Shown here piece after piece: positions 43,504 through 52,196 of a stretch of 64,000 nt of DNA. Numbering within the stretch: the stretch's first letter is position 1; every line of letters begins with the position of its first letter. Location of the stretch: assembly GCA_937908115.1 (NCBI GenBank), contig CALEQZ010000074.1, positions 28,374-92,373 of the forward strand, written 5' to 3'. This stretch comes from an uncultured Alcaligenaceae bacterium (GTDB lineage Bacteria; Pseudomonadota; Gammaproteobacteria; Burkholderiales; Burkholderiaceae_B). A program made the translations under genes and the position numbers. A model generated the notes under the pieces. It did no database searches. It saw only the letters and a program-made list of their open reading frames with translations, and had not been told where the DNA came from.

Positions 43504-45969
43504 CTACCGGTCCGCCGAAGGCCGCAGCGTCAGCGCATCGCCCAGCTCGCTTTCGACCTTGGCGCGGCTAAACGCCATGGGGAAATACTTGCCGGTCGCC
43601 CACCCTTCGATCAGGTTCTTGTAATAGGGACTGCGCGGATCTGCCGACTGCCCCGGCACGTTCTGGGCCACGGAATTGTCCCAATTCGACACGTCTATGA
43701 CCTGGCGGTACGACGCGCCGCTGGTCACCCGGAAATCCGAGCGGCGGAAGGTGGCACGATGCACCGTCTCGTTGTCGCCGGCCACCGGATAGCGCGGCGT
43801 GGCAAACGCCTTGGCCAACTCGGGCTTGAGGACCGGTGACAACGGGTGTTCAAACTGGATGTGATGCAGTCGTCCCCACTGCCATTGGCTGGAATCGCTA
43901 CCCAGCTTGGCCTGCAACTTGGCCATTCCATCGGCCAGCGCCGCCAGCAGCAACGCGTCGCGCCCTTGCAGCGGCACCGGTCCGAAGGCCGAATCTGGGT
44001 TGGCCAGCTTTTCCAGCACCTTGACCGTGGAAAGCGAGCCGAAAACCTGCCGCGCGTTGGCCGGCACGTACAACGCCGTGACACGCTCGACCACTTCCGC
44101 CAGCCAGAATTCATACACGGTCGCCGCCGTCGAATCGGTTTCAGTGCGCGCGTCCCAGTCTTTGAGCAGGCGCAACCCTTCGGCCACGCGCGCGTCGTTC
44201 GATTCGAGCGGACGCACGTACTCGAGCAGGCGGCGGGCCAGCACGGACAAGTTGTCGAACTGCAACTGCTGCGCAGACTGCACCGTCACCGCATCGCCCG
44301 CGCCCAGCACCTCGTGGATGCGCATGGCGCGATAGGGTTCGGCCCACGAGCGCGCGGACATCTCCTTGTAGGGGTAGTCATTGGGCAGGTTGTACTCGTT
44401 GGCCGTGGCGATATAGCCCTGCGGCGGATTGAAGCGTCGCGGCAGCGCCGACGGGTCCAAATATCCTTTCCATTCGAACGTGCCATCGCCGGGCACGGGC
44501 AGCATGCCGGACCAGTCCGCGCGCGGCCGGATGGGCGCAATGCTGCCGCCGAACCAGCCGATGTTGCCGTCGACATCGGCATAGACCATATTCTCGCTGG
44601 GCGTGAAGTGGCGCTCCATGGCCTGCACGAATTCCTGCCAATTCTGCGCCTGGTTCAGCCGCAGGCTGGCCAAATAGGCCGCCGTGCCGGGAAATTCGAG
44701 GTATGCGGCGCGCAGTGCGTACGCCTTGCGGTTGGCCGGGTCCTCGTGGATGACCGGCCCATGGCGCGTGAACTTCAGCGTGCGCCGCACCGGCTCCTGT
44801 CCGCGTACCTCGATGACCTCCTCTATCGTGCGCATTGGCTCCCACCGGCCCGCGTAGCGATACTGGTTCGGGTCGGCCGGATTGGTGTCGTACACGTAAA
44901 GGTCTTCTTCGTCCGCAAAGGAGAAAATCGTCAGGCCGAAGGCGATGCGGTCGTTGTGCCCCATGGACACGCCGGGCAGCGCCGGCTCGCCCGCACCGAT
45001 GACGTTCCAGCCTGGGGCATTCAAGTGCACCATGTACCGCAGCGACGGCATGGTAATGGCGCGATGGGGGTCGCCCGCCAGGATAGGCTTGCCCGTGGCG
45101 GTGTGCTGCCCCGACACGGTCCAGTTGTTGCTTTCATACCGCGGCGCATCGGCATCGAACGTCGGATCGAGCGAGGCCAGCTGGGTAGCCGACAGCTTTT
45201 CGGCGAGCTCGGCGCGCTCGCCCATCCCCAGTGGACTGTTGGGAAAATCGGCCGCCGTAAACGGCAGCCCGTCGCGCGCCAGCCGGTAGGTGTCGAGCAC
45301 GTTGGCCGGAATTGCCCGCACGTCCAGGCCCGCCGGAACCTGCAGCGCCATCGGCGGCTCCATCACGGTGAGGTCCTGCACCGCGTTGACCCCGAGCGCG
45401 GCGATCTGGCGCGCCAACCTGACCTCGCTGGTGACGTTGCGCGTCAGGCCGAAGATGCGGATCAGCGACGTTTCCGGCCGCCAGTATCCGGGCAGCGTGC
45501 CGGTCAGCCGGAACTCTTCCGGCAAGCGCTCCGGGTTGGCGCGTACCCAATCGACGTAGGCGTTGATCCCTTTGGCGAACGCGGTCAGGATCGCCTGGCC
45601 GCGCGGATGGTAGCTGGCAAATTCAGCCTGCAGGTCGCCCCGGTAAAGGAAAAGCCTCGCCGCCCGGTCCTGCTCGATGAAGCGCGGGCCGAACTGTTCG
45701 GCCATCTTGCCTTCGCCGCGACGGCGCCACAGGTCCAGCTGCCACAGTCGGTCGCGCGCGGCGGCAAACCCCTGCGCGAAGAACAGGTCATGCTCGTTCT
45801 GCGCATAGATGTGCGACACGCCGTGCTTGTCGCGCAGGATTTCCACCGGTTGGCTCAATCCCGGGACATCGACGACGGCATCACCGCCAACGCGGCTGGC
45901 GCAGCCGGCCAGCAGCGCAAGGGACCCGGCCAGCAGGCAGGGCCCAGCCCAACGCTTCAGTGCTTGCAT
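43504..45969 (-). CDS. Penicillin/AHL acylase family lipoprotein
   Basis: An 821-residue Ntn-hydrolase precursor of the penicillin amidase family (S45). The lipoprotein signal ends LLAGC (Cys23). The alpha chain spans about residues 30-279 ('VEILRDKHGVSHIYAQNEHD', 'QGFAAARDRLWQLDLWRR'). The predicted self-cleavage nucleophile is Ser280 in 'YESNNWTVSG'. The beta chain follows ('GVSMGHNDRIAFGLTIF', 'PQGYIATANEYNLP'). AAGGGAG stands upstream of the ATG at 45969. The family includes QuiP/PvdQ acylases that open N-acyl homoserine lactones as well as beta-lactam acylases; which applies here cannot be read from sequence. Confidence 0.9.
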   Translation of the reverse strand: MQALKRWAGPCLLAGSLALLAGCASRVGGDAVVDVPGLSQPVEILRDKHGVSHIYAQNEHDLFFAQGFAAARDRLWQLDLWRRRGEGKMAEQFGPRFIEQDRAARLFLYRGDLQAEFASYHPRGQAILTAFAKGINAYVDWVRANPERLPEEFRLTGTLPGYWRPETSLIRIFGLTRNVTSEVRLARQIAALGVNAVQDLTVMEPPMALQVPAGLDVRAIPANVLDTYRLARDGLPFTAADFPNSPLGMGERAELAEKLSATQLASLDPTFDADAPRYESNNWTVSGQHTATGKPILAGDPHRAITMPSLRYMVHLNAPGWNVIGAGEPALPGVSMGHNDRIAFGLTIFSFADEEDLYVYDTNPADPNQYRYAGRWEPMRTIEEVIEVRGQEPVRRTLKFTRHGPVIHEDPANRKAYALRAAYLEFPGTAAYLASLRLNQAQNWQEFVQAMERHFTPSENMVYADVDGNIGWFGGSIAPIRPRADWSGMLPVPGDGTFEWKGYLDPSALPRRFNPPQGYIATANEYNLPNDYPYKEMSARSWAEPYRAMRIHEVLGAGDAVTVQSAQQLQFDNLSVLARRLLEYVRPLESNDARVAEGLRLLKDWDARTETDSTAATVYEFWLAEVVERVTALYVPANARQVFGSLSTVKVLEKLANPDSAFGPVPLQGRDALLLAALADGMAKLQAKLGSDSSQWQWGRLHHIQFEHPLSPVLKPELAKAFATPRYPVAGDNETVHRATFRRSDFRVTSGASYRQVIDVSNWDNSVAQNVPGQSADPRSPYYKNLIEGWATGKYFPMAFSRAKVESELGDALTLRPSADR

Positions 45970-46186
45970 ATCTCCCTTCTCCCTCTGATAGGCCGGTCGC
46001 AACCGGCCGCCGGGCGAGGCCAGGCCTGGGCGTTGTCAGTGTTCAAGAAGGCCGTGCGCTCGCGCCGCACGGCGACATTAATAACCCCCCATCGCGGCAG
46101 GGACTGTTTCCCTACGCGTTACAGGTGTGTAAAGAGGTTCGCAATGCTATAAAACCCGGTCGAATCTTTGGGCTTGCGGAGACATC

Positions 46187-47524
46187 ATGCGACGCGCGGG
46201 CAGCGCAGACCTTCCGCTGCACGGCGGGCGCGTCCCGCCATGGCTGGGCCAGCGCATGGCCCGGTTGGGCGCGGTCATCACCCAGGCCATCGTCCACCAC
46301 TACGGCCGCGACGAGTTCCTGCGCCGGTTGGCGCACCCGTTTTGGTTCCAGTGCTTCGGCGCGGTCATGGGCATGGACTGGCACTCCTCTGGCATCACGA
46401 CCAGCGTGATCGGGGCGCTCAAGCGCGGCCTGGCGCCGTTGGCCAACGAACTGGGCATCCATGTCTGCGGCGGCCGTGGTGCCCATTCGCGCAAGACTCC
46501 ACAAGAGCTGGCTGCGATCGGCGAGCGCGTCGGCTTCGACGGCGATGCGCTCGCCGGCGCCAGCCGCTTGGTCGCCAAGGTGGACAGCGCCGCCGTCCAA
46601 GATGGCTACGACCTTTACCTACACGGCTTCATCGTCACCGACGACGGGCGCTGGGTCGTGGTGCAGCAGGGCATGAATGGTGCCAACCGGCGGGCGCGCC
46701 GCTATCACTGGCTGTCCGAGAACCTCAAAAGCTTCGTCGACGCACCGCACACTGCCATCGACGGCATCGGCCAAGGCCGCATCGTCAACCTGACCGACCC
46801 GCGCGCCGAGGCGTCGCGCCGGGGGCAGTTGACCTTGCTGCACGAACTCGGACCGGACCGCATCGTCAAGCAAGCCGCCGCACTGGCAAGCAGCCGGCCA
46901 GCCAACCGCCGCGCGGCCGGCGACCGTGCCACACATGGCTGCGCGCAGGACGAAGCGCTTTCGATCCTTGCGACGGCGCTCGCGCGGCCACCAGCCGGCG
47001 ACGTCAATGCCAGCCCGCAACTTGCATTGCCCCACCTGGACTTGCCCGCCCATCACGACGTCCGGCCATCGGACGTCAACCTGCGGCGCCTGCACGGCGC
47101 CCTGGCAGCCGCCGCCGACCGCGGTCCCAAAGACTTCGCCGACCTGCTGCGGGTGCCGGGCGTCGGCGCACGCACCATCTTGTCGCTGGCCATGGTCGCC
47201 GAAGTCGTGCACGGCGCCCCGTGCCGATTCACTGACCCGGCAAGGTTTTCGCTTGCCCACGGCGGCAAGGACAGGCACCCCTACGCCGTGCCGTGCGACG
47301 TCTACGACAAGACATTGGAAGTGCTCAAGTCCGCCGTCGCCAGCGCCAAGCTGGGCAACGACGAGCGACTGCAGGCGCTGCGCCGGTTGGACGAACAGGC
47401 CCGGCGCCTGGAGCGCTATGCCCGCGGGCCGTCCTTGCCGGCATTCATCGAACGGGAGCGGCTGGCGTCGGCTGGATACGGCGGGCGCAGCATCTATGGG
47501 GTAGAGGAGGAGGCTCTGTCGTAA
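46187..47524 (+). CDS. DUF763 family protein
   Basis: A 445-residue protein. The N-terminal two thirds show the DUF763 signature 'RAGSADLPLHGGRVPPWLG', 'MGMDWHSSGITTSVIGALKR', 'CGGRGAHSRKTPQEL' and 'GYDLYLHGFIVTDDGRWVVV'. A helix-hairpin-helix-like 'RVPGVGARTILSLAMVAEVV' lies near residue 325. DUF763 is best known from archaea and thermophilic bacteria and has no proven role; the HhH element hints at nucleic-acid binding. It is divergent from the acylase gene. Confidence 0.87.
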   Translation: MRRAGSADLPLHGGRVPPWLGQRMARLGAVITQAIVHHYGRDEFLRRLAHPFWFQCFGAVMGMDWHSSGITTSVIGALKRGLAPLANELGIHVCGGRGAHSRKTPQELAAIGERVGFDGDALAGASRLVAKVDSAAVQDGYDLYLHGFIVTDDGRWVVVQQGMNGANRRARRYHWLSENLKSFVDAPHTAIDGIGQGRIVNLTDPRAEASRRGQLTLLHELGPDRIVKQAAALASSRPANRRAAGDRATHGCAQDEALSILATALARPPAGDVNASPQLALPHLDLPAHHDVRPSDVNLRRLHGALAAAADRGPKDFADLLRVPGVGARTILSLAMVAEVVHGAPCRFTDPARFSLAHGGKDRHPYAVPCDVYDKTLEVLKSAVASAKLGNDERLQALRRLDEQARRLERYARGPSLPAFIERERLASAGYGGRSIYGVEEEALS

Positions 47525-47600
47525 CAGCAGAGTGCTGCAGTGGCTGCCCCCGTCGCCCCTTCCGTTGGGATTGAGATGGGACACTACGCGCGAAAAAAAT

Positions 47601-47668
47601 GTATACCGAATACGGTGCTCAAATTTTGGTATACTGAACTCAGTATTGATTGGTATGTATTGGGTATT
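47601..47668. promoter_or_regulatory. Clustered GTATAC/palindromic operator region
   Basis: An AT-rich stretch ahead of the GntR gene with a perfect palindrome ATACTGA-AC-TCAGTAT (47631-47646), partly overlapping a TATACT -10-like box (47630-47635). Related GGTATAC/GTATACC/GGTATG copies stand at 47601, 47628 and 47652. Such short GTATAC-core repeats are typical binding sites of FCD-type GntR regulators; autoregulation is inferred. Confidence 0.6.
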
Positions 47669-47694
47669 CCTGTCCGCAAGCACGGCATCGGCCT

Positions 47695-48384
47695 ATGACA
47701 GACTTCCTGGAAAAGCTCCAACCCATTGATTTACTTAGTGAACGTGTCTACCGACAACTCCGGTCCTACCTATGGTCAGGCAACGTTCGCTGGGGGGAGG
47801 TCTTGCGGGAAAGCGTCCTGGCATCCCGCTTAGGCGTGTCGCGCACACCTGTCCGTGAGGCGCTGACCCGCCTCGCAAGCGAAGGCTTCCTTGAAACAAG
47901 GGGCCGCAGCTTTGCGGTACCGCTGCTAACGAAGGAAGACATCGAAGAAATCTGTCACTTGCGCGTCCTGCTCGAAACGGACGCCATACGCATGGCGGCT
48001 GCAGCAGTCAAACAGCAGCCCTCACGCCTTAAAGGTGTACAGGACGCGATCGAACGAGCAAGGCGCGCGGTGCAGCAAGGCGACAGCGAAGAATTCATAG
48101 AGGCCAACCACGACTTCCGGGCAACCTGGCTCGCCCTGGTCCACAACAAGAGGCTGGTTTCGGCTGTGGAACTGTATGCGGGCTTGGTTCGGTCGCTGCA
48201 GATCCTGAGCTTGGGCGACCCGCAACGCCAGGTCATTGTGCTGGAGTACATGGAGAAGATCGGCCAGCACTTGAAATCGGGCGACTCCGAAAAAGCCGCC
48301 GAAACCATGCTCGACTATCTCTCCATCGCGCGCACGGCAATGCAGCAGATTCTGCCTGCCGCGTTGGAAAGCCAGGCCTCATAA
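47695..48384 (+). CDS. GntR/FCD family transcriptional regulator
   Basis: A 229-residue regulator. The winged HTH is at about residues 12-75 ('SERVYRQLRSYLWSGNV', 'ESVLASRLGVSRTPVREALT', 'GFLETRGRSFAVPLL'). The all-helical FCD ligand-binding domain follows ('EEICHLRVLLETDAIRMAA', 'FIEANHDFRATWLALVHN') with a probable metal-binding His. It heads the hydantoin-type operon and is preceded by palindromic sites, so it is its likely ligand-responsive repressor. Confidence 0.92.
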   Translation: MTDFLEKLQPIDLLSERVYRQLRSYLWSGNVRWGEVLRESVLASRLGVSRTPVREALTRLASEGFLETRGRSFAVPLLTKEDIEEICHLRVLLETDAIRMAAAAVKQQPSRLKGVQDAIERARRAVQQGDSEEFIEANHDFRATWLALVHNKRLVSAVELYAGLVRSLQILSLGDPQRQVIVLEYMEKIGQHLKSGDSEKAAETMLDYLSIARTAMQQILPAALESQAS

Positions 48385-48418
48385 GGCTTAAAGCCCTCGT
48401 CACTTCGGAGAAAGAAAC

Positions 48419-49387
48419 ATGTCGCGCAACTTCAAGTCTGCTGCATTGCTCATCGCGATATCGCTGATGCCAGCGGTGGCGGCATCGGCATACCCTGACA
48501 AGCCCATCCGCCTGGTCCAGCAGTTCGCGCCAGGCGGCGGCAGCGACGCCGTCGCCCGACCGCTAGCGCCTGAACTAGAGAAAATCCTCGGGCAACCCAT
48601 CGTCGTAGAAAACAAACCCGGCGCCAACGGCACGATCGCGAATCTCGACGTAGCCAATTCCACGCCCGACGGCTACACACTGCTGTTTGCCGCAGCGGGC
48701 CCCATGGTCGCAGCACCCCACCTGTACGACCTTCGGGTCGATCCAAGTAAGGCCTTCGTTCCCGTGGCACTCGTCGTCAAGACACCGTACGCCATCGTGG
48801 CCCATCAATCCACCAACGTATCGTCGCTGCAGCAGCTACTAGATCTTGCCCGCCGAAATCCGGGCACCGTGAGCTACGGCACATCGGGAATTGCCGGCGC
48901 GCCTCACCTGGCGGGGGAGATGTTAAGCGCCGTCACTGGCGTCAAGTTCTTGCACATCGCATACAAGGGTATGGGACCGGCAATGAATGCCGTGCTTGCC
49001 GGCGAGGTGCAATTTGCGTTTGCCGACATTCCATATGCCATGCCGCACGCAGATTCCGACCGAATAAGAATCCTAGCAGTGACAGGCAGTCGCCGTTCGA
49101 CGCCGTTGCCCAATATTTCCACTGTCAAAGAATTAGGAATCGCCGACTACGAATCCGGCACCTGGTACGGCATCTTCGCGCCCGCCGGCACGCCCAAAGA
49201 AGTTATCGAAAAGATCAACGCAGCAGTCAACCAAGCTCTGTCAGGGGATCTACGCGAGCGATTTCTCAAGCAGGGCATGGACCCCGCTTCGGACATGAAC
49301 GCAGAGCAGTTCGCCGATTTCGTCAAGAATGATTATCAGCGCCTGGGCGAGCTGATCAGGAAAGCCAACATCAAGATCCAACAATAG
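48419..49387 (+). CDS. Bug/TctC-family periplasmic binding protein
   Basis: A 322-residue solute receptor. The signal peptide is about residues 1-24 ('SAALLIAISLMPAVAASA'), then the Bug block 'YPDKPIRLVQQFAPGGGSD', 'VVENKPGANGTIANLDVA', 'SYGTSGIAGAPHLAGEMLS' and 'HIAYKGMGPAMNAVLAGE'. GGAGA precedes the ATG. It is the first structural gene of the operon; a second, different Bug gene ends it. No TctAB membrane genes accompany either. Confidence 0.95.
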   Translation: MSRNFKSAALLIAISLMPAVAASAYPDKPIRLVQQFAPGGGSDAVARPLAPELEKILGQPIVVENKPGANGTIANLDVANSTPDGYTLLFAAAGPMVAAPHLYDLRVDPSKAFVPVALVVKTPYAIVAHQSTNVSSLQQLLDLARRNPGTVSYGTSGIAGAPHLAGEMLSAVTGVKFLHIAYKGMGPAMNAVLAGEVQFAFADIPYAMPHADSDRIRILAVTGSRRSTPLPNISTVKELGIADYESGTWYGIFAPAGTPKEVIEKINAAVNQALSGDLRERFLKQGMDPASDMNAEQFADFVKNDYQRLGELIRKANIKIQQ

Positions 49388-49389
49388 CA

Positions 49390-50763
49390 ATGGGCGGACG
49401 GAGTTTTGATTACGAAGCCGACATCGTCATCGTAGGGGGTGGCGCATGCGGGCTGATGGCTGCCTATAGGGCCGGGCTGCGCGGCCTGGACGTCGTGCTG
49501 CTGGAGAAAGATTCCCGACACGGCTGCAACGCCGAAATCGCCAGCGGATCGGTTCCGGCCGCCCCTACCGAACATCAACGTCGCGCGGGAGTGGTTGACT
49601 CGTCCGAACAGATGGCCAACGACATCCTGCGCAAAAGCGGCTACCAGGCCAATTCCGAAATTGTTCGGACGCTATGCGACCGATCGCCGGAAATCATCCG
49701 CATATTTGAAGAAGACCTTGGTGTCCCGATGGAGCTCAATACGGACGCCAGCCGCTACGGCTTTTCCGCCATGCGCCTGCACAACGGCCCAGGTCGCACC
49801 GGTGCGCCTCTTATCCAGGCCCTGCGCCGCGCGATAAGTGAAACCGATAACATCACTTACGCCGATCGAACACCGGGCACGGGCCTGATCACCGACGGCT
49901 GCGGTGCGGTCATCGGTGTGCGTGCCGGCATGCAAACCGAGCAGCGCATCGGGGCACGACGCGTCATCCTTGCCTGCGACGGCTTCGGTTCGAACCAGGA
50001 CATGATCCGCCGCTATATCCCAGAGATGAACGGCGTCGAGTCGATCGGCGTGCAAGGCAACACGGGAGACGCCATACGCTGGGGAATCGAACTCGGTGCC
50101 GCGGTTGCCCACATGAGCGGCTACCAGGCGCATGGCCTCGTGTGCGCAGGCTATGGCACGCGACTCGTTCCCGAAATTCCCCAACTGGGTGCCGTAATCG
50201 TCAATCGACTGGGACAGCGCTTTGCCCGCGAAGACCAGGGTTACTCGGAATTTGCGCGGCATGTCTTGTCCCAACCCGATCGGACGGCGGTGGCCATCTT
50301 CGACCAGCGCGTCGTCGATGTCGTGGCGCGGTTGGATCACTGGAAAGATGCCGTGGCATCCGGCGCCATCAAATCAGCACCAACGCTGGCCGAGCTGGCC
50401 GCCTTGTTCAAGATACCGATGCAAGCCCTCGAATGCAGCTTCGCCCAGTGCCGCGGCGACGCGCCTGATCCCTTCGGGCGAGCGCCCCTGCCCGTGCCGG
50501 CCGAAGCGCCGTTTTACGGCGCCGTTATCACCGGCGCAATGGTTCACACGCAAGGCGGCTTGGTAGTGGATGTCCACGCACGCGTGCTACGACAGGATGG
50601 TTCGGTGATCCCCAATCTATACGCCGGCGGAGGCACGGCAGCGGGCTTGTCCGGGGACCGGCCGGAAGGATACTTGTCCGGAAACGGTTTGCTGAGCGCG
50701 TACGGATTGGGGCTCATCGCCGGCGATCACGCCGCCACGTCGCTCGCAAACCCATTCTCCTAA
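49390..50763 (+). CDS. FAD-dependent oxidoreductase (fumarate-reductase/KstD type)
   Basis: A 457-residue flavoprotein. The N-terminal FAD motif is 'ADIVIVGGGACGLMAAYRAG', with the adenine-binding Glu in 'VVLLEKDSRHGCNAEIAS'. The C-terminal FAD-closing stretch is 'TQGGLVVDVHARVLRQDGSV' and 'IPNLYAGGGTAAGLSGDRPE', ending 'YLSGNGLLSAYGLGLIAG'. The fold is that of fumarate reductase, 3-ketosteroid dehydrogenase and tricarballylate dehydrogenase, which make or reduce a C=C next to a carbonyl. It starts 2 bases after the Bug stop, by coupling. It probably oxidises or reduces a pathway intermediate; the substrate is unknown. Confidence 0.9.
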   Translation: MGGRSFDYEADIVIVGGGACGLMAAYRAGLRGLDVVLLEKDSRHGCNAEIASGSVPAAPTEHQRRAGVVDSSEQMANDILRKSGYQANSEIVRTLCDRSPEIIRIFEEDLGVPMELNTDASRYGFSAMRLHNGPGRTGAPLIQALRRAISETDNITYADRTPGTGLITDGCGAVIGVRAGMQTEQRIGARRVILACDGFGSNQDMIRRYIPEMNGVESIGVQGNTGDAIRWGIELGAAVAHMSGYQAHGLVCAGYGTRLVPEIPQLGAVIVNRLGQRFAREDQGYSEFARHVLSQPDRTAVAIFDQRVVDVVARLDHWKDAVASGAIKSAPTLAELAALFKIPMQALECSFAQCRGDAPDPFGRAPLPVPAEAPFYGAVITGAMVHTQGGLVVDVHARVLRQDGSVIPNLYAGGGTAAGLSGDRPEGYLSGNGLLSAYGLGLIAGDHAATSLANPFS

Positions 50764-50777
50764 GCAAGGAGACAAAC

Positions 50778-52196
50778 ATGTCGTCGCCGGCTGACGCCAC
50801 ACACGCACGCTTAGTTTGCGAAGAAAGCCTGCACCAGTTGTTTGCCTGGGCCGCTGCATTGAAACCGGAAGACGTTCCGGACGCGGCGATGCGCCGTGCC
50901 GCGCAAATATTGTTCGACGACATTTCGGCAATGGTCGGAGCCTGGACTGAACCGGAATTCAGACAGGCATATCCCACGCTCATGAAAAACAGTAGTAGCC
51001 ACGCCTGTACGGTCTTTTGCCGACCCGGCGCCAAGGCCGACCCCGAAACGGCCGCACTCGTCAACGCCGTATCGGCAAATTGGCTAGAACTGGACGAAGG
51101 ATATCGCACGACGCCCTGTCACGCCGGGCTCTATGTATTGCCGGCGTTGCTGGCCAGCGCGGAAACTGACCCGGTACCGACCAATACCCTCATCGCGACG
51201 CTCGCCGTAGCGTATGAGCTAATCACCCGCATTGCCCGTGCATTTTCCCAACAACCGGCCGTCATGCAATCGCATGGCCGATTCGCGGCTCTCGGAGCTG
51301 CAATGGCGGTGGCGTTGCACCGCCGCCTGCCAGCGTCACAGCTGTCAAACCTAGCTGGTTCGGCCGCGACCTTGATCACGCCGGCGCCGAGAAACCATCT
51401 CGCCCTAGGTGCGCTGGTGCGCAATGTATGGGCCGGCGTGGGTGCTCGAACAGGGATGAATCTCGCCGACTGGGCACCAGCAGGAATCACTGGCACGGCG
51501 GGCAGCCTGTACGACGTTTACTGCACCGTACTACGCGGAAGCTTCCAGCCAGAGGTACTGACCGAGGAATTAGGTCAATCTTGGGCGGTCACGCATGGGT
51601 ACACCAAGATGTATGCATGCTGCCAACATCTGCATGCCGCGATCGAGGCCGTTCTCGATATTCGCTCGTCGGTTTGGGAAAAGGGTGTAGACAACATCAC
51701 GCAAATACACGTCCTGACGCATGACCTTGCCCTCCCCTTGCAGAATCCAAAGCCGCACAACACGCTATCGGCGAAGTTTTCCATGGCGCATGCCATCGCG
51801 ACCGCGCTGCTGACTGGCCAAGGCGGAGCGCAGGCGTTCCATAGCGACACGATCTCGGATGCCGCAACGCAAACGCTGCGCGAGCGAGTCAGCATGGAGC
51901 CATGGCCAGGCCCCGTTCCGCCGGCGCCCAATGACCGGCCGGCTCGCATCGAGGTGTATTTCTCCGACGGGTCCAAAGTGGTCGGAGAATGCCTGTCTGC
52001 ACGCGGTGGGGCCGATCGCCCATTCTCGCGCCAGGAATTCCTGGACAAAATCGCCCAGCTGACAGCGCCTGTCTACCCTGCATTGCTCGAAGTAGCGACG
52101 CGAATCATGGATGGCGACAGCCCGCTTGCGCACCGCCCTTGGCCGGAGACACTGCGCGCGATGCTGGTCCGGGCACACGGGGAGAATGCCGCATGA
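50778..52196 (+). CDS. MmgE/PrpD family protein
   Basis: A 472-residue member of the MmgE/PrpD fold family, which includes 2-methylcitrate dehydratase and cis-aconitate decarboxylase. The N-terminal helical domain has 'AAQILFDDISAMVGAWTEPE' and 'VNAVSANWLELDEGYRTTPC', 'HAGLYVLPALLASAE', and the active-site region 'TKMYACCQHLHAAIEAVLDI'. AAGGAG precedes the ATG, 14 bases after the FAD enzyme stop. In several catabolic operons such proteins isomerise, dehydrate or decarboxylate carboxylic acids; this one's reaction is unknown. Confidence 0.9.
   Translation: MSSPADATHARLVCEESLHQLFAWAAALKPEDVPDAAMRRAAQILFDDISAMVGAWTEPEFRQAYPTLMKNSSSHACTVFCRPGAKADPETAALVNAVSANWLELDEGYRTTPCHAGLYVLPALLASAETDPVPTNTLIATLAVAYELITRIARAFSQQPAVMQSHGRFAALGAAMAVALHRRLPASQLSNLAGSAATLITPAPRNHLALGALVRNVWAGVGARTGMNLADWAPAGITGTAGSLYDVYCTVLRGSFQPEVLTEELGQSWAVTHGYTKMYACCQHLHAAIEAVLDIRSSVWEKGVDNITQIHVLTHDLALPLQNPKPHNTLSAKFSMAHAIATALLTGQGGAQAFHSDTISDAATQTLRERVSMEPWPGPVPPAPNDRPARIEVYFSDGSKVVGECLSARGGADRPFSRQEFLDKIAQLTAPVYPALLEVATRIMDGDSPLAHRPWPETLRAMLVRAHGENAA

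Noticed and set aside
43846..46152. 768-codon open frame on plus opposite the acylase gene
   Set aside because: Antisense shadow: composition is Arg/His/Gln-rich, without a ribosome binding site or motif.
46119..46153. TATAAA at 46148 as a promoter for the DUF763 gene
   Set aside because: No acceptable -35 hexamer at 16-18 bases upstream; left unassigned.
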